DNA from: an uncultured Clostridia bacterium
GTDB taxonomy: Bacteria > Bacillota_A > Clostridia > Christensenellales > Aristaeellaceae
Direction: 5' to 3'
Assembly: GCA_946613955.1 (NCBI GenBank)
Contig: CAMOGC010000097.1
Coordinates: forward strand, 1 to 6,163
DNA length: 6,163 nt
The notes beneath the pieces were generated by a model. It was not told where the DNA came from and searched no databases. It saw only the letters and a program-made list of their open reading frames with translations. This document shows, one piece after another, positions 1 through 5,658 of this stretch. Numbering within the stretch: the first letter of the stretch is position 1; every line of letters begins with the position of its first letter. The position numbers were made by a program, and so were the translations under genes.

Positions 1-114
1 TCTTTTTGCGTGCCTGCAAAGCCGCGTCATCGTAGCAAAGGCTTCTGCGGCCTGCCGAAGCCCCGATTTTCCTGCCGTCCAGCAATACGGGACACGATTA
101 CCGGCACTGCGCTC
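1..114. other. Left-edge stretch with no supportable gene; small hairpin
   Basis: Several frames are open across this stretch, but none shows the strong G/C bias at third codon positions of the real genes here, and none reads as a recognisable protein. A small inverted repeat is visible: GGCTTC at 40-45 against GAAGCC at 57-62, followed by CCGATTTT (63-70). It could be a weak terminator for a plus-strand gene lying left of the window, but the stem is short and the T-run is only four bases. A competing pairing, GCCGC (21-25) with GCGGC (47-51), is also possible. I assign no function. Confidence 0.4.
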
Positions 115-143
115 TTGCCTTATTCTGAAAAATGCGGGATAAT
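115..143 (+). promoter_or_regulatory. Predicted sigma-70/sigma-A type promoter of the MATE-ATPase gene
   Basis: A -35 like TTGCCT (115-120) and a -10 like GATAAT (138-143, five of six consensus bases) are separated by an ideal 17-base spacer. Transcription would begin near 150, giving a leader of roughly 57 nt before the ATG at 207. This also argues against an in-frame start at 132, which would lie upstream of the predicted transcription start. The promoter is inferred from sequence only. Confidence 0.6.
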
Positions 144-194
144 GTTCCGGCACGTTCCGCGCGGCATGGAAGTTTTTTTCGCGGAGCGTCTGTC

Positions 195-200
195 AGGAGG
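195..200 (+). promoter_or_regulatory. Shine-Dalgarno site that fixes the MATE-ATPase start
   Basis: A perfect AGGAGG lies six bases before the ATG at 207. It selects that codon over upstream in-frame starts such as the one at 132, which has no comparable site. Confidence 0.85.
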
Positions 201-206
201 GTCTTT

Positions 207-1955
207 ATGATCAGAAAACTTGTTCGCCAGATGCTGCCGGCGCAGATTATCTCCGCGCTGGCGGTTTCCGTATGTCTGATGATCGACAGCATCATGATCG
301 GACGGTTCCTCAAGGAAACGGCCATGGCCGCCTATGGGCTGGCAAATCCGCTGCTGATGTCCATCGGGGCCATCGCCCTGCTGATGACCGCGGGGATTCA
401 GGTCGCCTGCAGCAAATCCCTGGGCCGCGGGTCTCAGGAGGAGACGAACGCCGGCTTTTCCTCCGCGCTGGCGGCCGGGGCGTGCATATCCCTCTTTTTC
501 ATGGCCCTTGTGGTCTTCTTCCGCGGGCCGCTGGCCTCGCTGACGGGGGCGGAGCGGGATCCGGAGCTTTTCCGCCAGACGAAGGATTATCTGCTGGGCT
601 TTGCCGTAGGCGCGCCGGCCTGCATGGGCGCGCTGGTATTGGTTCCCTTCCTGCAGATGGCGGGGCGGAACGGTCTGCTGATCGCGGCCATTGGCACCAT
701 GATGGTGCTGGATATCGGGCTGGATGCGCTGAATGTGTTTGTCTGGCACGGCGGCATGCTGGGCATGGGGCTGGCCTCCTCCGCCAGCTATTACGCGGCG
801 CTGCTCATCGGATCCTCCTATTTCTTCACGCGGGAAAGTGTCTTCCGCTTTCGGAAGGAGCAGGTTTCCCTGAAGAAAATCGGGGAAATGTTCCGCGGCG
901 GCATTCCCACGGGAGTCTGCTCCCTGGTCGGGGCGCTGCTGACCATCGTGCTGAACAAGGTGTTGTCGGGAAGGGACGACGGGGTCGCGGCGGTGGCGGC
1001 GCTCTCCGTCATTTCGACGGTGGGCGGCGCCAGCAACTGCATTACCACGGGGGCCTCCAACGTGTCGCTGACGCTGTCCGGCATCCTGGCGGGGGAGGAG
1101 GACCGGGAAGGCCTGTGGGAGCTGATCCGGACCCTGTGCCGGAAGGCGCTGATCCTCGGCGCCGCGGTGGGCGCCGTCCTGGCCCTGCTTGCGCCGACGC
1201 TGGCGGAGCTGTTCCTGCCGGAGGGAGGCAAAGCCCGGGATTTGGCCATCCTGGGGATGCGTCTGTTTGCCCTGGGGCTGATTCCCAGCTTTATCATGGG
1301 CTCCCTCCGCTCGGCCTATCAGGGAATGGGACGGGTCACGCTGATGATGGCCATCTCCGTGGCGGAGTCTCTGATCATCCCGCTGGCGGCGGCGCTGACC
1401 GCTTCCGCCTTTCTGGGGACGGAGGGCATCCTGCTGTATTTCTGCCTTGGGGAGACGCTGAGCCTGGCGGGGCTGATGATCCTGGTGGCCATCCGGCAGA
1501 AGAAGCTCCCCTGGCGGAAGGACGCGTGCCTGCTGCTGGAGCCGGATTTCGGCGTGACGGGGGACGCGCTGATGGAGGCGGAGATTCATGATATGAAAGA
1601 GGTCAGCGAGCTGGCGGAGCGTGCCGGCCGGTTCTGCGCCCGCCACGGGCAGTCCGAAACGGTCTGCAACCGCGTCTCCCTGTGCGTGGAGGAGATGGCC
1701 GCCAACACCATCAAGCACGGCTTTTCCGACGGAAAGCCCCATCAGATGAACCTGCGGATTCAGTTTAAAGGGGACCGGTGGGTCATCCGCTTCCGGGACG
1801 ACTGCCGCGCCTTCGACCCGGTGCACTACGTGCCGGCGGAGGGAAAGGAGGCGCTGGGCATTCACCTGGTGCTGGCCCTGGCGGAGGAGGCCACCTATAC
1901 CTACGCCATGAACCTGAACAACCTGACGCTGCGGCTCCGGGCCGCGGCGAATTGA
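207..1955 (+). CDS. MATE-family transporter fused to a C-terminal RsbW-like (HATPase_c_2) ATP-binding domain
   Basis: The predicted product has 582 residues. Residues 1 to about 430 form a MATE-type multidrug/cation antiporter. The N-terminus shows the family pattern of a short amphipathic lead followed by a helix ending in MIDSIMIGRF (25-34). Hydrophobic segments then repeat across two bundles, with an internal repeat starting near 225-260. This part would sit in the cytoplasmic membrane and export organic substrates using an ion gradient; the substrate cannot be read from sequence. Residues about 455-582 are a soluble GHKL ATPase domain of the anti-sigma-factor kinase (RsbW/SpoIIAB) kind. 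It has an N-box VEEMAAN (E496 and N500 as Mg-ATP residues), a G1-like DDCRAFDP (531-538) in which the usual glycine is cysteine, and a G2-like ALGIHLVLALAEE (549-561). No STAS or sigma partner gene is in the window. The start rests on AGGAGG at 195-200. The gene is monocistronic, with its own promoter and terminator. The MATE call is firm and the ATPase domain is quite firm; the role of the fusion is unknown. Confidence 0.9.
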   Translation: MIRKLVRQMLPAQIISALAVSVCLMIDSIMIGRFLKETAMAAYGLANPLLMSIGAIALLMTAGIQVACSKSLGRGSQEETNAGFSSALAAGACISLFFMALVVFFRGPLASLTGAERDPELFRQTKDYLLGFAVGAPACMGALVLVPFLQMAGRNGLLIAAIGTMMVLDIGLDALNVFVWHGGMLGMGLASSASYYAALLIGSSYFFTRESVFRFRKEQVSLKKIGEMFRGGIPTGVCSLVGALLTIVLNKVLSGRDDGVAAVAALSVISTVGGASNCITTGASNVSLTLSGILAGEEDREGLWELIRTLCRKALILGAAVGAVLALLAPTLAELFLPEGGKARDLAILGMRLFALGLIPSFIMGSLRSAYQGMGRVTLMMAISVAESLIIPLAAALTASAFLGTEGILLYFCLGETLSLAGLMILVAIRQKKLPWRKDACLLLEPDFGVTGDALMEAEIHDMKEVSELAERAGRFCARHGQSETVCNRVSLCVEEMAANTIKHGFSDGKPHQMNLRIQFKGDRWVIRFRDDCRAFDPVHYVPAEGKEALGIHLVLALAEEATYTYAMNLNNLTLRLRAAAN

Positions 1956-1985
1956 AAAAGCCCCGCCGGTTGACGGCGGGGTTTT
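1955..1985. terminator. Bidirectional intrinsic terminator between convergent genes
   Basis: A perfect 8-bp GC stem, CCCCGCCG (1961-1968) with CGGCGGGG (1974-1981), closes a 5-nt loop. On the plus strand it is followed by TTTT (1982-1985). On the minus strand it is followed by CTTTTT, the complement of 1955-1960. It therefore fits rho-independent termination of the MATE-ATPase gene, whose stop codon it touches, and can also catch transcripts of the convergent EAL gene, whose stop lies about 95 bases away. Confidence 0.9.
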
Positions 1986-2079
1986 CAGCTTGCGCGGGGC
2001 GGAGGGAAGAGGCGGAAATCCGACCGCCGGAGGGGTCCTGCGGGAACCGGCGAGGCATTCGAAAGAAGCGAAGCGCCTG
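1986..2079. other. Intergenic tail downstream of the EAL gene, GC-rich inverted repeats only
   Basis: This is the 3' untranslated region of the minus-strand EAL gene. It contains GC-rich complementary segments, for example CGCCGG with CCGGCG around 2022-2054, and CGCGGGGCG (1993-2001) with CGCCCCGCG (2090-2098), the latter lying inside the coding end. None is followed by a T-run on either strand. I see no small gene with a credible ribosome binding site. Confidence 0.5.
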
Positions 2080-4614
2080 TCAGACGGAACGCCCCGCGTC
2101 AGTTTTTTCCTGCCGGAGGGAAAGGATGCACTTGACATCGCTGAGGGGATCCTCCACATAGTCCGCGTCCAGCACAAGGCAGAGGACGGCGCCGTCCGCC
2201 CCTTCCATGCGGAGGGGCTGGGAGACGCTGCCTTTTGTTTCGATACACCTGAAGGCGACCTTCCAGAGGAAGCTTTCGCTCCGGGGAATCAGGCGTTTAT
2301 AGAAACGGGCGTTATTCAGCTCCTCCTCCATCTCCTGCCGGGAGAGCCCCATGGCCTTTTCCAGCCCGTGGGCCACGACCTCGAAGGAATAATCGTCCCC
2401 GCTGACCGAGAGGAAGATCACCGTTCTGGAAACGAAACGGGAGAGAAGATTCATCTGGCGCTGGAGATTGGCGATCCCGGTAATATCCCGGGCGGAGCCG
2501 TAGAAACGCTTTGTCTGGCCGCCGCCGAGGAAGTAGAAATGGATCAGGAATTTGGCCATGCTGCCGTCGGACTTCCGGAAGGAAAGGGTGGCGCTGGAAC
2601 CGTTCAGCCGGTCCTCGAAGGCCTGCTCCAGCGCTTTCAGGAGCAGGGGGGCTTCCTTTTCCGGCATATACTGCTGGATGTTGAGGAGCCGGGAGGTAAA
2701 ATCCGGGACGTTGACCGCCTGATAGAATTCCTGATTGAAGCGGACGATATCCACCCCATGCCCGTGCCAGGCGTAGATGGCGGTGGGCCCGATGATGTGG
2801 TTGAGCATGGAATCGGTATAGGCTTCATCGTTGAGGAATTCCCGGATATGGAATTCCTCGTTGAATTTAAAGGTAAAGCCCTGACGGTCCACCTTGCTGC
2901 CGTCGGCGATGAGCGCCTCGAAATCCCGGGCGGGCATGGGCTTGTAGAAATAATAGCCCTGAATATACCGGCAGCCCAGACTCATCAGATAGGCCCGGTG
3001 CTCGTTGGTCTCCACGCCCTCGACGATGATGGGCATGGACATGGTTTTCGCCATGTTGACCACGGACTCGATGATATGCATGCCTTTTTTCTCGGTATCC
3101 TCCTGCATGCGGAGAAAGTAGGCGTCGAGCTTGATCATGTCCACGTTCAGCTCGCGGAGCATGTTCAGGGAGGAATAGCCGCTGCCGAAATCATCCATCA
3201 GGACGGCAAAGCCCGCGTCCCGAAGCTCCTGCACGGTGGCCCGGACCTTGTCCGAATCCTCCCCGTAGGCGGATTCGGTAATCTCCACCTTCACGGCGCT
3301 CTGGGGCAGATCATACTTGCGGATCAGCTCGGAAAAATACCGGGGGACGTTCAGGGTAAAGATGTCCACGGGGCTGATGTTGACGGAAATGGGAATCAGG
3401 GGATTTCCCCGATCCAGGGAGGAGCGGATCCACCGGCAGACCTCCTCCCAGATGTGCCGGTCGAGATCGGGAATGAAGCCGTACTTTTCCAGCGTCGGGA
3501 CGAAGGAGACGGGAGAGACGCAGGTCCCGTCCGGCCGGAGCCACCGGGCCAGGGCTTCGGCGCCGGCGATGTTGCCGTTGACGGCCCGGCACTGGGGCTG
3601 GAGGTAGAAGGTGATTTCCCCGGCGGCCAGGGCGTTTTTAAAATCCGACAGGGTTTTATAGTCCTCGACAGTCTGCTCCACCAGGGAGGCGGAGAAAAAC
3701 ACCACCCGGGATTTATAGTTTTTCTTGGCCTCCTGGCAGGCCAGGGTCGCCTCGTCATAAAGCTGATAGATGGAATTTCCCCTGGAACGGCAGGCGCCCA
3801 GGGCGGGAAGGAAACCGACGGATACGCCGTGATCCGCGATGATGCCCTGAATGGCGTCGAAGAGGGTTTCGGGCTGAAGGGAGCCGTAGGGTACCAGGAG
3901 GGAAAAGTCGTCGCCCCCCATGTAGCCGGCGATCCCCCCGTGATTCTGGGCCACCTGGAGGAGGGAATGCCCGATATCGGAGAGCACGTGATCCCCCAGC
4001 TCCCGGCCGTACCATTCGTTGAAGAGCTTAAAATGCTGCAGATCGATGGCGATCAGAAGCCAGTCCTTCTGCGCGCCCGCCAGGAGCGACTCTCCCAGGC
4101 TGTAGAAATCCTTCTCCCGGGGCAGCCCCGTCAGCGCGTCGGGCAGCATCTCCGGACCGGGCACCAGGCTCCGCCCCGCTTCGCGATCCTTTCGGCTCTG
4201 GACATCGTAGATATAGAAATAGATCAGGTCATCGGGGGTGTCCTGCCGGCCGCCGCCCACCACATACTGCTCGCACCAGCACCAGCCGCCGCTCTGCAGG
4301 GGGGCGCGGAAGGCAAAGCTGAACAGGCCGCCGGTTTCCGAAAGCCGCCGGGGCAGCGCCTCCGGATCCAGCATTTCGCGATAGACCGCCCGATCCTCGG
4401 GATGAATGACATGCTGGGAGACATGGTCAAAAAAAGTACTGTAGGTTCCCTCCAGGGAAGGCGTCCAGTACTTCCGATCCACATTAAAGATATACTGATA
4501 CCGGTCTTCCGTCAGATTGACGGTGATCAGCTCGTCAAAGGCGGACTGGTTCAGAAAATCGATGACGGGGAAATCCGGATGTTCCCTGGAAAACTTTAAC
4601 AGAGCGCTCAACAT
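2080..4614 (-). CDS. PAS-GGDEF-EAL-PAS protein, predicted cyclic-di-GMP phosphodiesterase
   Basis: The product has 844 residues from the ATG at 4614-4612, with no signal peptide or membrane segment, so it is cytosolic. Domains in order: an N-terminal PAS-like sensor (about 35-145, with HPEDR at 71-75); a GGDEF domain (about 155-310) beginning DALTGLP; an EAL domain (about 315-570); a PAS domain (about 600-715, ending in GSARDITG); and a second PAS-like segment (about 735-825). The EAL residues known from RocR-type enzymes are all present with near-identical spacing: E353 of EAL, N412, E444, D474/D475 in DDFGSGYSSL, K495, E532 and Q552. Hydrolysis of c-di-GMP to pGpG is therefore expected. The GGDEF signature reads GGDDF (233-237). 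It keeps the first metal Asp (D191), N199 and D208, but lacks the RxxD inhibitory site, where the sequence is NHGG. It may bind GTP as a regulatory domain rather than make c-di-GMP, although weak cyclase activity cannot be excluded. An in-frame extension upstream to 4737 is rejected because it overlaps the promoter. Confidence 0.92.
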   Translation of the reverse strand: MLSALLKFSREHPDFPVIDFLNQSAFDELITVNLTEDRYQYIFNVDRKYWTPSLEGTYSTFFDHVSQHVIHPEDRAVYREMLDPEALPRRLSETGGLFSFAFRAPLQSGGWCWCEQYVVGGGRQDTPDDLIYFYIYDVQSRKDREAGRSLVPGPEMLPDALTGLPREKDFYSLGESLLAGAQKDWLLIAIDLQHFKLFNEWYGRELGDHVLSDIGHSLLQVAQNHGGIAGYMGGDDFSLLVPYGSLQPETLFDAIQGIIADHGVSVGFLPALGACRSRGNSIYQLYDEATLACQEAKKNYKSRVVFFSASLVEQTVEDYKTLSDFKNALAAGEITFYLQPQCRAVNGNIAGAEALARWLRPDGTCVSPVSFVPTLEKYGFIPDLDRHIWEEVCRWIRSSLDRGNPLIPISVNISPVDIFTLNVPRYFSELIRKYDLPQSAVKVEITESAYGEDSDKVRATVQELRDAGFAVLMDDFGSGYSSLNMLRELNVDMIKLDAYFLRMQEDTEKKGMHIIESVVNMAKTMSMPIIVEGVETNEHRAYLMSLGCRYIQGYYFYKPMPARDFEALIADGSKVDRQGFTFKFNEEFHIREFLNDEAYTDSMLNHIIGPTAIYAWHGHGVDIVRFNQEFYQAVNVPDFTSRLLNIQQYMPEKEAPLLLKALEQAFEDRLNGSSATLSFRKSDGSMAKFLIHFYFLGGGQTKRFYGSARDITGIANLQRQMNLLSRFVSRTVIFLSVSGDDYSFEVVAHGLEKAMGLSRQEMEEELNNARFYKRLIPRSESFLWKVAFRCIETKGSVSQPLRMEGADGAVLCLVLDADYVEDPLSDVKCILSLRQEKTDAGRSV

Positions 4615-4622
4615 GGGGCAGA

Positions 4623-4630
4623 CTCTCCTT
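4623..4630 (-). promoter_or_regulatory. Shine-Dalgarno site that fixes the EAL-protein start
   Basis: On the minus strand AAGGAGAG (4630 to 4623) precedes the ATG at 4614, with eight bases between the end of the purine run and the start codon. A GTG slightly upstream in the same frame and the ATG and TTG codons near 4737-4707 have no such site. Two of the latter lie within the promoter. Confidence 0.7.
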
Positions 4631-4708
4631 GGATACACGCGGTTCTTGAGAGTTCTTTCAAAGGAAGCGGCCCGGCCCGGCAGGCTGGAACGTTTCACGG
4701 CTGATACC

Positions 4709-4737
4709 ATTATACCCGGGATCCGGTAAAACATCAA
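4709..4737 (-). promoter_or_regulatory. Near-consensus sigma-70/sigma-A promoter of the EAL-protein gene
   Basis: Read on the minus strand, TTGATG (4737-4732) and a perfect TATAAT (4714-4709) are separated by exactly 17 bases. Transcription should start near 4702, giving a leader of about 88 nt. The leader shows no aptamer motif I recognise. The perfect -10 suggests housekeeping expression. Confidence 0.8.
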
Positions 4738-4763
4738 CCTTTTTTCACAACGGCCGCGGCCGG

Positions 4764-4811
4764 AGAAAAGAAAAAGCCCTTATTCCCGGGAGATACATCC
4801 GGAATAAGGGC
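4764..4811 (-). terminator. Intrinsic terminator of the oxidoreductase-phosphatase operon
   Basis: GCCCTTATTCC (4776-4786) and GGAATAAGGGC (4801-4811) form a perfect 11-bp stem with a 14-nt loop. On the minus strand the stem is followed by TTTTTCTTTTCT (4775-4764), a classic U-rich tail. It lies about 75 bases after the stop of the HAD gene and just upstream of the EAL-gene promoter, so it insulates the two units. The plus-strand side has no T-run, so it works in one direction. Confidence 0.92.
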
Positions 4812-4884
4812 ATGAAAGCCGGAAATCTTATGGCGGGGGGCTGAGAAATCCTCTGATCAGTCCGCTGGAAAGCCGCCGGAGGGC

Positions 4885-5658
4885 TTATGGCAGAAGCCCC
4901 AGATGCCGGAAGGCCTGGAGAAGGCCGTCCCGGTCGATATCGGGGGCGACCCAGGAGGCGGCGGCTTTGGCGGCGGGAGTGCCGTTTCCCATGGCGATGC
5001 CGTTTTGGGAAAAGGACAGCATCTCCACGTCGTTGTCGGAATCGCCGAAGACCGCGATTTCCTCCGGGGACAGGCCCTTCAGCCGCATGATTTCCCGAAT
5101 GCCGCGAACCTTTCCCGCCCGGCGGGAGATAATATCGAAGCCGGTGGAATGCCAGGCGGAAAGGCGGCAGTCCTCCAGGGAGGATATCAGGCCCTCCGCC
5201 TTTTCCCGGGGACAGTAGAAGACTGCGGAATAGAGGGGCGCTCCGGCATATTCCCCCGTCCCGGGCAGCCCCGTGGAAACGGAGCGCATCATGGACGATA
5301 CCAGATCGTCGCAATAGTTGATATAGACCCGGTCCTCCTCCATCAGCAGGATCGGAAGCGCCTTTTCCCGGAACAGCCCCGTCAGGGTACGGGTATCTGG
5401 GGCGGAAAGGGGCAGGCGCAGCAGGGGTTCGCCCGCCGGGCCGTAAACGAGGTGGCCGGTCAGGGTAATAGAACCGTCGAAGGGGAAATCATGGAGGGGC
5501 AGGGAGCGCAGGGTCCGATAATGCCGCCCGGTGGCGAGGTATATGCCCACGCCCTTTTCCCGAAGACGGTGCAGGGCGTCCAGGGCGGAGGCGGGAATGT
5601 CCGAAATCCGATGGGAAATCAGGGTTCCGTCCACATCCAGAAAAATCGCGCGGATCAT
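4885..5658 (-). CDS. Cof-type HAD-IIB family hydrolase (sugar-phosphate/phosphatase type)
   Basis: The product has 257 residues, the normal size for the Cof/YidA-like subfamily of haloacid dehalogenase phosphatases. All four HAD motifs are present: DVDGT with nucleophile D8 and acid/base D10 (motif I); ATGR with T43 (motif II); K183 in GKVRGI (motif III); and GDSDND with D206 and D210 binding Mg (motif IV). The C2B-type cap lies between motifs II and III, at about residues 85-180. Such enzymes are cytosolic and dephosphorylate sugar phosphates, pyridoxal phosphate or flavin precursors; the substrate here is unknown. The ATG overlaps the upstream gene's stop codon by one base (TAATG), and no good Shine-Dalgarno precedes it, so translation is probably coupled. 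It is the last gene of its operon, with a terminator about 75 bases downstream. Confidence 0.92.
   Translation of the reverse strand: MIRAIFLDVDGTLISHRISDIPASALDALHRLREKGVGIYLATGRHYRTLRSLPLHDFPFDGSITLTGHLVYGPAGEPLLRLPLSAPDTRTLTGLFREKALPILLMEEDRVYINYCDDLVSSMMRSVSTGLPGTGEYAGAPLYSAVFYCPREKAEGLISSLEDCRLSAWHSTGFDIISRRAGKVRGIREIMRLKGLSPEEIAVFGDSDNDVEMLSFSQNGIAMGNGTPAAKAAASWVAPDIDRDGLLQAFRHLGLLP

Noticed and set aside
132..206. A longer start for the MATE-ATPase gene, adding 25 residues
   Set aside because: Position 132 lies inside the predicted promoter, upstream of the expected transcription start, and the AGGAGG is placed for the ATG at 207. The added residues are not MATE-like.
10..210. A 66-codon plus-strand small ORF at the left edge
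   Set aside because: It runs through the promoter, Shine-Dalgarno and start codon of the MATE-ATPase gene, has no ribosome binding site, and its composition does not match the real genes.
1993..2098. A 9-base inverted repeat (CGCGGGGCG / CGCCCCGCG) around the end of the EAL gene
   Set aside because: The arms are 88 bases apart in GC-rich DNA, one arm is in the coding end, and no T-run follows. Chance is the simplest explanation.
120..2177. A 685-codon minus-strand open frame antisense to the MATE-ATPase gene
   Set aside because: The product is dominated by R, Q, H, G and P with no known domain, it crosses the bidirectional terminator, and it overlaps the end of the EAL gene. It is an antisense shadow.
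1990..4599. An 869-codon plus-strand open frame antisense to the EAL-protein gene
   Set aside because: Its translation is low in recognisable motifs and rich in H, D, G and I, as expected from reading complementary codons of a GC-rich gene. The minus-strand product has clear PAS, GGDEF and EAL motifs, a promoter and a ribosome binding site.
4615..4737. A longer start for the EAL protein, adding 41 residues
   Set aside because: The first codons coincide with the -35 element and the perfect TATAAT. Only the ATG at 4614 has a Shine-Dalgarno.
4869..4887. A short AAGCC/GGCTT hairpin overlapping the HAD gene stop codon
   Set aside because: The stem is only five bases with a weak tail. The 11-bp hairpin at 4776-4811, with its long U-tract, is the credible terminator.
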